DNA of 64,000 nucleotides from Carya illinoinensis (GCF_018687715.1 NC_056766.1:28775433-28839432), one strand, 5' to 3'. Shown: positions 49,810-62,057, counted from the first letter of the stretch. Program-made: numbers and translations. Notes: generated by a model from the sequence alone, not told the origin.

Positions 49810-50400
49810 CAATAGGGGGAGTCATTGACGAAGACTGGCCGAGGCTTGATGCGAGGAGCATATTTGACCCCTTCAGCTGGACCCTTTAGCTCCATCTTCT
49901 TAAATGGTTGGGGGTAGACCACGTGTACCCCGCCAGCTTTGGCTTTAGTTCCTACACGTAGGACTCCCGTGCCAGAACTTGTTCTCCTCATATCTCCCCC
50001 ATTCCTTAAGAGATTGGGAACTTTATCTTCAAGTGGTAGGTGGAGGTGATCGCCTTCAGGCTGTTGAGGGTTGGTCGGCCAATTATGTTATTGTAAGAAG
50101 ATGAGGCCTTCACCACCAAGAAGTCGACCATGACAAAGGTCGTACAAGGAGTGCTGCCTGCCAAGACAGACAACGCGATGGTCCCGATTGGTTGGATTGT
50201 CTTCCCGGAGAAGCCCTTTAGGGCATGGGAGCCAGTTGGAGTAGGGCAGCGTCTATCCCCATTTAGGTGAAGGCTTCCTGAAAGAGGATGTGTACTGAGC
50301 TACCATTATCGACGAGGATCTATCTCGTAGTGAAGTTGGCTACCAATTTGGTCACCACGAGGGCATCGTCATGTGGGTAAAGGACCCCTTCCTTGTCACT
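49810..50400 (-). pseudogene. gypsy aspartic protease region relic
   Basis: Minus strand: ILFQEAF, KGFSGKTIQPIGTIALSV, VVKASSSYNNIIGRPTLNSL and KAITSTYHLKIKFP, the back half of the Ty3/gypsy (Tat-type) protease domain. It is followed by a linker with REYAP-like wording. Stops after QEAF and at the Met before GEI show decay. The catalytic D-S/T-G triad is in the poorly preserved front part. Confidence 0.65.
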
Positions 50401-50409
50401 TTCTCCAAA

Positions 50410-51810
50410 GAAGATTATGGGGGCCGGCTCACTTCTTCTGTACTTGGCAGGACAATACTCGACCGTGTACACTTTTCAATATCAAGCCTCCCTAGGGTGT
50501 GCCTTTCGCCTGGATGAGGTCGCACCTCCACCGTCAAACAACGGTCCTGATTTTCCCTAGTGGGGGTCTTTCCTGAAGTGGCGACTGGGGGCGGCCATGC
50601 AGGGGCCTTCTTCACCTCGGGCTTTCTTTCCTCCTCGGCCTGTTGCCCCTCACAGCACTTCTCTCCCGTGACGTCCTCCTCCATTCCCGTTCTAGCCTGT
50701 GGCCGGGAGAATATCTCTACCTTGGTCAATTTGCCTGATCCCTTTCCCCTTTCAATGAGAGGAAATCTTCAGTATTGTGGTGGTGGACTGGTGGTAGGTA
50801 CAATAGTGGTGGTTATTCCTCTCGTGGTTGTCGTCCTGGGTAGGCTGGTGGTCATTGTTTTGGATGTCGAGTGCCGACCAGTCAAATAGAAGCCATAAGC
50901 CCTTTGTGGGGGCTTCTTCCCTCCTACCATTGCACAATCCTCTTTCTAGTTCCTTCCTCCTAGGCTCGGTCAAGGCACGGAGCGTGTTCTCGGCGTTGAT
51001 AAAATTGTCGGCTTGATCTATGAACTCCTACAATGTGGCGGAAGTTATCCTTGCCAACTCCACCATGAACTGGGACGGGGCCACACTCCTCCTAAAAGTG
51101 TTTTCAGAGTTATCTTTTCATCATGATCATTCGTCGTCATGTGCTCCTTGTTGAAGCTTGACAGGCATGTCTTCAAACTTTCATCTTCTCATTGTTTAAT
51201 GGTAAAGAGGTACGCTGCAGGGTGCCTTCTTCTCCTACTTGCCATAAACTAAGTAAGGAAAAGGCAAGCCAGTTCCTCAAAACTGTCTATGGACCTGAGT
51301 ATCAGGGACTCAAACCATACTCTAGTCGGGCCCTTTAGAGTTAGTGGGAAAGCTCTGCAGGCCACCTCTCCTGGGAAATTGTGTAGGGTCATGTGAGCCT
51401 TAAAGGTTTTTAGGTGCTCGAGGGGGTCCCTGATCATGTCATGCGTCTCCATGAGGGGGTCCCAAAAGTTTAGTGGTAAGGGCACGACCAGCACCTCCTC
51501 GCTGTAGGGCAGGCCCATGTTGGTTAGCTATTGGTCCACTGATGATAAGGTGCCCATCTTCCTCGGGATTTCCTCGTACTTTCCTTTGAGGTTGCACTGT
51601 TCATTCTACATGTTCTTTTTCTCCTCCTCTGCATCACCTTCCCCTCAAGCGTTCCTGGATCCAACATGCTCGTTATTGCTGGGCTTCGCATCATTTCCTA
51701 GCTCATTAGTGGTCCCCTTAAGCATCTCATTTTCTTTTTGGAGTGTCTTTACCTCAGTAGTCAACTTCCCCACCTACTATTCCATTGTTGCTAATCTTGC
51801 TTCCATGTTT
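50410..51810 (-). pseudogene. gypsy gag relic
   Basis: The minus strand reads MEARLATMEQQVGKLTTEVK (coiled coil, start about 51810). After a frame change comes the retrotransposon gag core at 51518-51249 (RDPLEHLKTFKAHMTLHNFP, CRAFPLTLKGPTRVWFESL), then FMVELARITSATLQEFIDQA and ALTEPRRKELERG. The tail (50729-50415) is basic and Pro-rich. This is capsid-type gag of a Tat-like Ty3/gypsy element, frameshifted several times. Confidence 0.75.
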
Positions 51811-52903
51811 ATTGACGTTGCTTCCTCTTATCCCCGAGTTGTTGGAGGCATACGAAGGACATGTGAAGTCTATGGAGATCCCATAAATGACGCCACTATT
51901 AACATCATATTTCGCACATCTTTGGGCCAGGCTCCAGTGACTTGGGTCTTCATTCTTGGGCTACAAATACAGAGAAAATACAGAGAGATGGGGGCCCTAG
52001 TGGAGACCAGGGAGTCTCCGATACTTAAGTCAGTATCATTTTAGTAGTTTGTGTGAGAGAGTAAAAGAGTTAGAAAGAATTCTTCGTACCTAGGGATTGC
52101 CTTTTATACTAGGTTTCTGAGGGTCAACCGCCCATATCTCGTGTTAATGAGATATATCCCCTCAACAGTTCATTTAGTCAGATTCCTTTAATACGACGTG
52201 GCTTTTAGGTATAATTAATGCAACGTGGCTTCTAGGGTGGTACAGTGATGTAGTGTGGCTCCCTCTCCCTTCTATCTTGAGGCTCATCTTCCTTTGCTTG
52301 TCAGAATATTGAGGGCTCCTCATGTTTCTCGTCCACCTGCTTGTACTATACTATCTGAGGCTAGGCGTCGTAAGGGGTTGTTGAGGTGAGTTGTCCCCCT
52401 TCCTTGCATTTTGAGGGTCTTCTTGCGTGACTGTGGCCATAGATCGACCTCTGATGGGTTGAGGGTTTCTAATGGGATGAGGAGCCACCCAGTCGGGCCA
52501 TGCTTCACATGTCTGGGCTTATCTTCTTGGCCTTCAGCCCAAGGGGAACTTACAATCATATATAAGATACATGTGATAGTTCAATTTGAATTTTTTTTTC
52601 TGGTTCCATTATATCACGAAACAATTGTAGCACAAATTGTGTAAGATGAGTTTAATTTGAATTATTCAAAGCGGATCAAAATCCCACAAACCTGAATTTT
52701 CGCTAGTGTTACAATCCACTTTAAATTATTGAGGTTGCACATCTAATTCATTTAAGAGGCTACTAGCTAGAGTTTTCCAAATAATTCCACATTTCAAATC
52801 AAGAGCCTAGGATAGTTGTTCTAAGAAATTATGGAGAGGGAAAAGAGTTTTTTTAGTTTGTTTGTATGTTCACTGCCTTTTTTAATATTAATGTAGGTAA
52901 GTA

Positions 52904-53603
52904 TAGGTGTAAGTTTATTGGTCTGGACCGGAAAACCCGACCAAAGTAAATGGTTCATTTGGGACCGAACCAGACCGATAAGTATATTGATCTGGTCCAA
53001 TCCACTCTATATAACCTTGGAGTTTTATTTTTTGATATGCTCCGACCAAAGTATATATATAGTTTTTAAAATATTATATATATATTATTTTATATAGGAG
53101 TTATATAAATTAATTATGTAATTTTTATCTAACTTATTACCATTGGCCATATGTATTTGGTGTTTGGATGATAATGCATTTTTTAATTTCATTTTCTCTA
53201 TTTTTTGTTTTTAACTTTATTATGATGATTGGTAATTCTCATGGATGGATATGGATAATTTTGATAATTTTTTCAACTTTTTAAGACTATTTTCAAGTAC
53301 AAAATGTGTAATTAATAAAGATAAATGGTTGATATTTAAAAGTGTAAATATTGTGAGATTTTTTTAATAGATGGACCGAAAATATATATTAGAAGTGATT
53401 TTTAGTTTTTTTGTATGTTTGATCCATTTTACACTGACCGGGACCAAATTAGATTGAATGGACCAATCGGATCTATAACTAATAGTTCGGTCCGATCTAT
53501 AGTGATAATCAGTCCACTATCGGTACTCCAAAAAAAAGAGTGGACTAAAATTTTTGATCCAGTCCAAACCTCCTCAGGCGAGACCAAATTAATTGCATCC
53601 CTA
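52904..53603. mobile_element. hAT-type MITE
   Basis: The left end TAGGTGTAAGTTTATTGGTC and the complement of the right end TAGGGATGCAATTAATTTGG are imperfect inverted repeats. Subterminal CTGGACCGG / GGACTGGATC motifs and an AT-rich core match the other hAT-like blocks of the window. The flanking 8 bases do not match well, so the borders or the duplication have drifted. Confidence 0.5.
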
Positions 53604-54350
53604 GATATAATAAGACTCATTTCAAAAGCCTCGTAATAGTTGGTGATTTAACTTTCCTAAAAGCCATTAACTGCTTGTAGGCGAGTGATATAATTACCTG
53701 ATCATGAATTAATTAACTGGTACAGTTAAATAACAAGTAGAGAGTTATTTGATTGATAGTAATTTTGTCACCCACGCAGAGACTACATAGATATTAATGT
53801 ACTACCCAACCAAATATATTGAGCCAATATTTATATATAATATTAATTTCTCCTTAATTTCACAAATCTCAGACGTTGTGGGCTGGTCCAAGTTTGCAAA
53901 GTGCCGAAAGTGAAGCATGCATGAGTTAAAAGCATATGCAAGACAATAATAAAAATGAAGAGCAATAAGGGAAGTTCTAGAAAGAAAACCCACAGCCTGC
54001 TGAAACCAAAATAATGATAGGGATGTGCCCTCGTAAAGCTACAGGGTCTCCCCAGAACCCACGTGAAAGCTACGTCTCATAGCCTGGAATATTGAAAGAA
54101 GAATCTTATGAAGGATTTGTCTTTTGCGGCACAAACTAACATGCCTGGTAGACAGTAACTGATCTAGATACAGCCGAAATTTGGGAATCTAATGCTCCAT
54201 CTATGGCCAATTACCCACCAGTACTCTTTACATTACTCATCATCTTCCATCTGCACCCTCTTTGCTCTTTGGACTATCCTTTATTTTTTCCCATCTAAGA
54301 TCATCATCGATCGTGTGAAAGGTTACCTGTCTTTACAACTCCACTTAACC

Positions 54351-54381
<31 letters not shown>

Positions 54382-55424
54382 AAAATTAAAAATGAATAGA
54401 CCCATGTGAGTTATAGAGCTGGAATTGCAAAGAAAAGTAAGATCTAGACACGCATCATCAGATTCATGATGTGGGTACGTACTTACAAGCTAGTTAGAGC
54501 GAGCTTGAATATATCAAGTCTGCCTTTTTAGGCGATGAGGGTTGGGATCTATGAATTGCATTGGCTAAATGGATGAGTTTGGAATCTCTTTAAGAAAATC
54601 AAAAGCTAGCCGTATATAGAGATATATAGTTCCTTCTGGCCTCCACATTTCATGTAAGGTTAATGAGGGTACTACTGTTGTTCTAATTGGGGGATGAAAA
54701 TTGTGTTGGACGGTTTGGAAAGTTCATACACATTAAGGAATGCATAAAGCTGGAGTCTTTCAATCTACTTAACTCCCCTCCGCAAACCTTAATAATTAGC
54801 TATTTTGCACAACCTAATTAACTCATGTCATATATATATGCATTCTTCTTGAGGTTTAAACCCTATAAACCCATTATGACTAAAAGCTCTGGGATTTGAA
54901 TTAATAATAAAGGTTACGACATGAAGTGCTTGAATACCTTAACTATTTCGAACAAGCAATGCCAGGAATCAAGGCTACAAAAGCAGGCCAACGTTAATGT
55001 TTTGCTCTATATAAAATTATATTTGTTGTGGCAGAAGTACTAGTGCTGGAGAGAAGAGAGAGAGAGAGACCGGCCAGTCAATGATTTTGTGTGGTAATCA
55101 TCATTAAAGGGGTTATCATGCCTTCAACCAAATGAAAAAAATTATATTTTAAGGAAAGGAAACCGAATAGAACAAAAAATCAGTAAAGAAAAAGAAGTTT
55201 GGATGGCATGAAAAAGAAAAGGAAAAAATATGAAAAGAAAAAGCAGACTCTGACGGTGTGCCAGGTAGATTAGCTCAGCAATGATGGGCCCCTCTTCAAG
55301 CAATCAACTGTTGAATGATAAAAGTGTTCTTTTTTCTTTAGGATGGGAATAAAAGGAGATACAATTGTTTCTCCGTCACATCGTATATGTTTGGCCCATC
55401 AAACTCTTTATATATCGGATGGAT
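53604..55424. other. intergenic, no recognised gene
   Basis: No gene found. CT repeat at 54360-54380, GA repeat near 55050-55068. Short frames only. Confidence 0.5.
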
Positions 55425-55640
55425 CATGCTACGCCACCCTTCAAGTTTCCTGGGTTTTTTATTTTTTATTTTTTTATTTTTTTAGATGTATTTTTTTTAA
55501 CATTATTATATATATATTTTTTAAAAATTTATAATATTATTCAAAAACACTTCCTTAATTACTAAATAAAAAAAATTATTTTTTATTTTTTATTTTTTAC
55601 AGCGGTGGCTTCTAGCGGGAGCTCCCGAAAGCGGCATGCA
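55425..55640. mobile_element. AT-rich MITE, family 3 copy A
   Basis: T-rich left half and A-rich right half, ended by GCGGTGGCTTCTAGCGGGAG. Shares end phrases and core layout with 56757-56935 and 57700-57900. Confidence 0.45.
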
Positions 55641-56005
55641 TAGCATTTTGCTATATCGGATACGTTATACACTGCTGAGAGCACACAATCCCATTGCAAT
55701 CGAATGCATGATATTGTTGTGTGTAATCTACTACCCTTTTATTCTTTTTAAAAGAAAAGACTTTATGCAATAGTTCTTAGATAAAAAATAAATAAATAAT
55801 AAAAAAAGAAAATTTATTACCATTTTCCTTCTATCATGAAGCTGATGTCGATCGTTAGAAAACTTTTAAAAAAAGTAGTTCATATGCTATGATATTAATG
55901 GGTTAATGTAGATTTTATGAGACAATTCATGTGCTCTATCTTGTGCATGTGGCTGAATTTAGATTTGACTTAAAACCATTTAATTTGTAAGGAAGTATCC
56001 TGGAA

Positions 56006-56174
56006 GAGTTTTGTTACGTACAAGCACAGTCGCGTACTAATCTGTGTACCAATGCTGATTTATTCATACTTAAAATTTAAATTAACACTGTTTTCAATAA
56101 AATTTACTTTTTGACTAATCACATCACATTGATGCACAGATTAGTGTACAATTATGCTTGCAACTATATTTTTC
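56006..56174. mobile_element. MITE, family 1 copy B
   Basis: Full-length partner of 4181-4349, 169 bp, differing at scattered single bases with no visible gap. Same CTAATCTGTGTA arm on the left and TGCACAGATTAG on the right. Confidence 0.75.
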
Positions 56175-56262
56175 CATTCTGAAATTTGAAGCCTCAAATG
56201 TTGTCTTCTAATTTGGTTACATATAACTGAGGGATTAATTCATCCCAACAATTTGTTTTTAT

Positions 56263-56289
56263 CTTCTTCTTCTTCTTCTTCTTCTTCTT
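56263..56289. repeat. (CTT)n microsatellite
   Basis: About nine CTT units. Confidence 0.9.
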
Positions 56290-56369
56290 TTCCCTAAAGA
56301 ATACTATTCTTTATCTTAAATCTTCAGTATTCTAACACCTGCTATAGGCACATGCATGGTATATATATA

Positions 56370-56568
56370 GGATACCGTTTGGATCGTGAGTTGAGATAAA
56401 AGTTGAAAGTTAAATAAAATATTATTAGAATATTATTTTTTAATGTTATTATTGTTTTAAAATTTGAAAAAATTGAATTGTTTATTATATTTTATATGGT
56501 AATTTGAAAAATTTTTAATGATAAAATAATTTGAGATTAAACACTTCTTATATCCAAACATGACCTAA
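56370..56568. mobile_element. MITE with GTTTGGAT ends
   Basis: The left end CCGTTTGGATCGTGAGTTGA and the complement of the right end GTTTGGATATAAGAAGTG are inverted repeats around an AT-rich core. A frequent plant MITE type; 7068-7265 and 35235-35515 look distantly similar. Confidence 0.5.
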
Positions 56569-56756
56569 GTATTCCATTTAGTTGGTTAGCACACGAAGTC
56601 AGTAGTACTCAAACTGCACGCATTACATCAACGAATGTGACTTATAAAATGATCAATGAAAGATTAAAGATGAAGATAATCACTGCACCATGATCATTTT
56701 TAGTTCCTCTCCATCGTCTCTTGTTTATGTTGAAACATGCAGTCCACCGCTCCCAA

Positions 56757-56935
56757 CTCCTGCTAGGAGCTACCGTTAGTATTCATTTTAGTGATTTTTT
56801 TTTTTTACATTTTTTAAAACTTTTAAATATTTTTTTAAAAAAATTCACAACATCATTTAAAAAATACTTCTTTAATCACAAAGTAAAATAAAAAATAAAA
56901 TAGCTAACGGGAGCTCGGAGCGGTGGCTTTAGCAT
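56757..56935. mobile_element. AT-rich MITE, family 3 copy B
   Basis: Opens GAGCTACCGTTAGT and closes GCTAACGGGAGCTCGGAGCG, with a T-run left and A-run right core as in copy A. Confidence 0.5.
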
Positions 56936-57199
56936 TAATTATTCAATCAATTAGTATGTGTATATATATATATATTTAAGGGCCAAAGTAATGTAAATTC
57001 AATAATGTTGGGACCATTACATGATGGATTAGAGAAGTGTGACTTTTGGAAGTGATGACGAACTTTTCTCTTATTATAATTCTTATGTAGTACTAGAAAC
57101 ATCCAGTTGCATATATGTGTCGTGAATTATAAGTACTATACGTACGCTTCGCAGCTTCATGGAAAAGCAAGTCGTAATTAAGTCTACGTATATACTAAG

Positions 57200-57656
57200 C
57201 AGTGTTTTTAAAATCGTACCGTACCAGCCGGTACGGCTGGTATATTCCGTACCGGCCACCGGACCGGTACAGAAATTCTGTAATTTCGTACCGGTTCAAA
57301 TACCGGACGTACCGGCCGAGATTTCGGCCTGTACCGACCTATGTACCGGCCCGTACCGGCCGGTATTTCGGTTTCGTTTTTTTTTTTTTTTTTTTTCATT
57401 TTTTCAAACTACAAATTTATTTTTTTACCTCCAATTTAGACTAAACTATTTATAATTTATATAGATATATGTATTTATGTATAATTTATTTATATATAAA
57501 TTATTATTTTGAAATATAATTAATATATATATTTATATATATAATTTATTTATATATCGACTATTCCGAAACGGTACACGAAACGGTACCGGTACTGAAA
57601 TATTTCGTTCCAGTGCCTTGACCGGTACGGCATCCGGTACGGTATTCAAAACATTG
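57200..57656. mobile_element. 457-bp hAT MITE rich in GGTACCGG
   Basis: Flanked by the perfect 8-bp duplication ATACTAAG (57192-57199 and 57657-57664). Ends CAGTGTTTTTA and, complemented, CAATGTTTTGA. Both arms are packed with CCGGTACCGG-like words, an unusual GC-rich palindromic composition here, around an AT-rich core with a T-run at 57377-57396. Arg/Tyr/Pro-rich open frames on both strands are products of this repeat, not genes. Confidence 0.8.
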
Positions 57657-57699
57657 ATACTAAGTATTACTAATATTGGTATTCAATATATATATATAT

Positions 57700-57900
57700 A
57701 TGATCTCACAAAAAGATTAGATAAATTTTTTTTTTTTTAACTTCGTGATTAAGGAAATGTTTTTTTATGATACTGTGAGTTTTTTTAAGAAATATTTAAA
57801 AGTATTAAAAAATACATGTAAAAAAAGTAAAAAAAAAAAAAATCTCACTTGAAATTAGACTGGCAGTAGCCCCAAAGAGAGCTATCAGCGGTGACTGTAG
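57700..57900. mobile_element. AT-rich MITE-like, family 3 copy C
   Basis: T-run, central CTGTGAGTTTTTTTAAG, A-run, then GAGAGCTATCAGCGGTGACT. A more diverged relative of 55425-55640 and 56757-56935. Confidence 0.35.
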
Positions 57901-58833
57901 ATCTAATATTAAATATAGTCTTTAAAATTTCCAGCATTTGTTGTTTCCCATTAAAGAACATATATATAGGAATAATAATATTGTAAGTACTTTAAGAGCT
58001 GCCAAACAAGCAGCTCAATGCATGCTGGCTCTGGTGATTGTCCAAAATAAGTACCTAGCTATGGTATGAACTCTCTTTCATTTTATGTCAAAAATAGCAA
58101 AATATGTTTGTAAAGCCACAAAGAGGACTTGGCTCACAAATATTTAATTAATCTACATGCATAGATATATACATCAAACCATCAAGCAGCCTATATATTA
58201 TATACATAAAGTGTACTCATTTTCAATTTCAACATTTTTTAAATATTAAAAAATTTATTATTTCTCAAAAATAATTTCATCTAATCATAGTGTCATTAAT
58301 TTAAAGAACACATCATAGGGTATATTATTATATAATATATAATATATATGTGTGTGTGTGTGTTGGTAGACCGGAGTCATTAAAATAAGTAGAGAGGGCA
58401 TAGTATTGCGTGTACAATGGGCGGTCGAGTGCCCCCACACAGCCTTTTGATGTTGCCTCTGTTTTTGTTAGTTTGTGAGCAGACAAAAGCAGGGAAGCTT
58501 CTTATCCTCCACTGGGTTTTCACACGAAACCCTACTCTTAGAATCTCTACTAAAGCCAAAGCAATAGTACTGTTTATATCGTATATCTTATTCCCTCTGC
58601 TTTTAATCCCAATTGGTTTTGTAATTACTGTATGTACCACAGTGCTTCAATACAATGTAATCGCTTTTAAAGAGAGCATTATACACTGACATGAGTGTTA
58701 GAGACGACTAGGGTTATTTTTAGAAACTGACAAGTGAATGGCATCAATGTAATATAATGAAAACTTCAAAGGTTAACTTTCATGGCATCCGACCCTAGCA
58801 GTATGGCCTATCTAGCTATATAGTTCAGTGTAC
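57901..58833. other. 5' flank of the NAC gene
   Basis: No second gene supported. TG repeat at 58347-58361. Opposed open frames at 58380-58689 (plus: MGGRVPPHSLLMLPLFLLVC) are hydrophobic and unassigned. Confidence 0.4.
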
Positions 58834-58840
58834 TATAAAA
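58834..58840 (+). promoter_or_regulatory. putative TATA box of NAC gene
   Basis: TATAAAA 129 bases before the ATG. It would put transcription start near 58865, just ahead of the TC run. Confidence 0.6.
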
Positions 58841-58885
58841 GCCAGTTTAGTTTATGTCTCTTCGCTCTCTCTTTCCCAGTCCATC

Positions 58886-58888
<3 letters not shown>

Positions 58889-58952
<64 letters not shown>
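58889..58952 (+). repeat. (TC)32 run in the NAC 5' UTR
   Basis: 64 uninterrupted bases of TC ending 10 bases before the start codon. In the frame of the NAC protein it reads Ser-Leu repeats with no stop, but no ATG lies upstream in that frame. CT/GA runs near plant promoters are known sites for BPC (GAGA-binding) factors; a role here is inference. Confidence 0.9.
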
Positions 58953-58954
<2 letters not shown>

Positions 58955-58962
58955 AGTGTGCA

Positions 58963-61900
58963 ATGGCTCCCATGAGTCTCCCTCCCGGTTTCAGGTTCCA
59001 CCCAACAGATGAGGAACTCGTTGCTTACTATCTAGATCGAAAGATTAGTGGCCGAACGATTGAGCTTGAAATAATTCCCGAAGTCGATCTCTATAAATGT
59101 GAACCATGGGATTTACCAGGTACATATATATAGTCATTTTCTGCATGAAATATCATGAGTTATGCGTGCAAGCGCAATTCTGAATTTTCTGTTTTCCTTT
59201 CCAAACATCAACATTGAAAGTTTAGCGACCCATTAATCTATTTTCCACGACACATGAACAGATAAATCGTTTTTGCCAAGCAAAGATATGGAGTGGTACT
59301 TTTACAGTCCAAGGGATAGAAAGTACCCTAATGGATCAAGAACAAACCGAGCAACAAAAGCTGGTTATTGGAAAGCAACTGGTAAAGATCGGTCCGTGCA
59401 CTCTCATAAGCGAGCAGTCGGCATGAAGAAAACTTTGGTGTATTATAGAGGCAGAGCTCCCCATGGCATTAGGAGTAACTGGGTGATGCATGAGTATCGC
59501 CTCATCGACTCAGCGTGTGGCAAGTCTGAATCATCATCATTGAAGGTATGATCCCATCCTTTTAAGTAAAATTTTCAAAGGATTTTCTGAAGTGAAAAAA
59601 AAAAATCAGAGATTTAATTTTAAAAGTTATTTAAATACTACAAACCAAAAGAGCAAAAGAATTCTATCAAAAAAAAAAAAAAAAGAGCAAAAGAAAAAAG
59701 AAAATTATTTTAATTAATATATACCAGTCATGTTAACTGTTGTAATGTTGGATCTATCAAAATGCCATCAAAATTCAAGAAAAATGTTATGATGAGATCT
59801 TTGAAGAAAGGGTTAGTATATATGTAGTATTGATTGTCACTTTTGGGTTAGAGATCATCAAACTTGTGCATTATCTCCTCTGGATCAGTAAACCCTAAAA
59901 AACCCTAACAAGTACCGAAAGAAAAAGAAGGAAAAAAAGGGTGAATTAATAGCTGCAGCATGTTTCTTTATTTCAACGACCTAGAGCTAGCTAGCTTGTT
60001 GTACCTTATCATTTCAAAATGATTAATTTGGAGCTCTTTCCAATGCATTAAAATGAGCGCAAAAATAGCAGGCGTGCAGTCATGACGAGGAACATGATCA
60101 TCTTAAGATATTTGTGCCATTGTTTGAATATCCTTCAGTCAAACTGATCAGAGCTATCGTCTTAGTTATATCATCTTTAAGTAATCGGTAAAAAATAAAG
60201 CAAATCTCATATGTTTCCTCCTTTTTCTTCTTTCTCTAATTTTCTTTTTCCCTCGAAAGGAATAGCTTATCAACAACATGATGAAAGAGTCTTTGGTTAT
60301 ATGACTTTAGTCGTACTTACTATTCTCTTTCCATCTACTTCTACTTCTTTTTTTCACCCTCTTTCTCTACCTACTTTTCTAGATCTTTGTATGAGACTCA
60401 TCTTTTCTTTCTCATTAGATTTATTTGTTATGAAAGGATCGATCAAATTAATTAAACAGTATTTGTGTTCGATAATTATTTTATACTGCAGGAATCTTAT
60501 GCATTATGTCGCGTTTTCAAGAAAACATTAATACAGATGCCAAAAACCAAAGAAGAGCAAGAACCGATTGTGAATTCAGATCAGAAGGATTCAGTCTTGG
60601 ATGAACAAATATTTGGAGACAATATCAGTGTTACTGGAGTTGAAACATCCCGAGGGAGATCAGAAGTGGATCAGGATGAGAATTACGTTGCTGAGTATTC
60701 CAAGTTCCCCTCAGATACTTCTTCTTCAGATCTAACTCAAGGGAGTACACCTGCTGAAACTGCCATAGCAGATGATTTTCAAGCTCAATTTGCATCGGAT
60801 GAAGCAAACAGTGCTGCTGATTTGTGTGCTGTCGGTATGGATCAATGCCCCTCAATTCTAACTCATCAGGTAAAACAACTTCAACTATATATATATATAT
60901 AAATATATATTTACACAGTTTATTTATGCAAAAAAATTATGGTGTCGGTCTATGAAATTAATTTTATTTTAATTTTTGTCTTAAATTCTGATGTGGGGGC
61001 ATATCTTGGTATACTTATTATAATAATAATCTGCTTTTTAACCCCTTCCTTTATTAATAATATGATCGTATACTTTGTTAAATCTATATTTCCAGCAATA
61101 TTCTGCTTTATTCCTGCTTTATGCATGATTTCCAAAGCTTCATGTTCACATCGCATTTAATTTTAAGCCTATAGTACTAGTATTACATGATCAATAATCA
61201 TGGCTGGATCCATGCAGCATGCATAAACGATAGATCTAGCTAGTGGCCGTGGTTTAAGGTGGCCCCACAAAGTAAGCTCTTTGAGTTTCTCTTTTGATCC
61301 TAAAGTAACAAAGTTGGATGCAATGAACTCACTGCCTGTTCCAAAAGCTTCCTTCTAAAATCTCTTGGACTGACTCAGATGGGTGCTTTTCACCATCTTC
61401 AATAACTTCTTTTGACTGACCCAAATATCATTCAAAGTTCAAACATCTTTCTTCCCCATTTTCCTCACGGCTAACCCAAAAAAAATGTAAAAAATTCAGC
61501 TTCTCCAAATGACATTCTTTTCCGCAGTCTCAGTAATGATTGAGTACCCCTTGCCCATTTTTATAATTCTGGTTTGACTGCTGTCCTATCCACCATACAT
61601 ACATATAGACATGTCTTGCTATAAACACAATATGTTATATCCACCTGACAAAAAGCACCATGCATCGCACCCATGCAAGAAGAACAAGTGCTTCACCATC
61701 TTGGATATATCTGCATGCATGCATTTCAGTATTTCAAATCATTTTGCTGATCAGCGATTGCTCATTAATTCGGTATTCACCTTATGTATTCTTTAAATGC
61801 AGGATACATATGTTCCAAATTACACAGAAGTACTGGATTATAATCAACTAATTCCTAATTACCCTCCCTTGGAACTTGAAGATTTTCCTCAGATAAATTT

Positions 61901-62057
61901 GACAGAAACGAGGTCATTGAAGCCTGAAATCATCTACGAGTACATTTCACATGACAAGTACGGCCGGGACGGTATGAACGGAACATTAGAAGAGATTTTT
62001 TCCTTGTGTTCATCTCAAGATCATCACAACTCCAACATTAACGCCCTTTCCATATAA
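58963..62057 (+). CDS. NAC: NAC-domain transcription factor
   Basis: Four exons, 58963-59119, 59262-59545, 60492-60869, 61803-62057, join in frame to 357 residues; introns are GT-AG, phases 1, 0, 0. The NAC DNA-binding and dimerisation domain fills residues 5 to about 160: subdomain [58 protein letters not shown] and [49 protein letters not shown]. The rest is a Ser/Glu/Asp-rich C-terminal region, probably transcription-activating, ending with [17 protein letters not shown]. It acts in the nucleus on CACG-core sites as a dimer. The MAPxSLPPGF start and domain wording point to the ANAC028/045/086 neighbourhood, but the target process cannot be read from sequence. No C-terminal membrane helix is seen. 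The start is the first ATG after the TC run; context GCAATGGC is good. Confidence 0.95.

Larger units (their letters stand above)
40910..52560 (-). mobile_element. decayed Tat-lineage Ty3/gypsy element with antisense ORF region
   Basis: Taken together: LTR-like sequence (about 52040-52560), gag (51810-50900) and protease (about 50400-49810) on the minus strand; no RT or integrase; a degenerate tandem-repeat tract (47690-49560); then plus-strand (antisense) coding relics at 40917-42126 and 45950-47470. Tat-lineage elements are known to carry an extra ORF between pol and the 3' LTR, often antisense and with the Transposase_28 (PF04195) type of domain, plus tandem repeats in untranslated parts. 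The match in order and orientation is what I infer from; pol would have been deleted near 49560-49800. Confidence 0.5.

Noticed and set aside
51517..52044. 175-codon plus-strand frame with hydrophobic stretches
   Set aside because: Opposite strand to the recognised gag sequence; its hydrophobic look comes from the complement of charged gag codons.
57159..57455. Overlapping Arg/Tyr/Pro-rich frames on both strands
   Set aside because: They are translations of the CCGGTAC words of the MITE at 57200-57656 and end in a T-run encoding Phe.
58417..58689. 90-codon hydrophobic frame upstream of NAC
   Set aside because: No family recognised, a similar-length frame exists on the opposite strand, and no promoter or splice context supports it.
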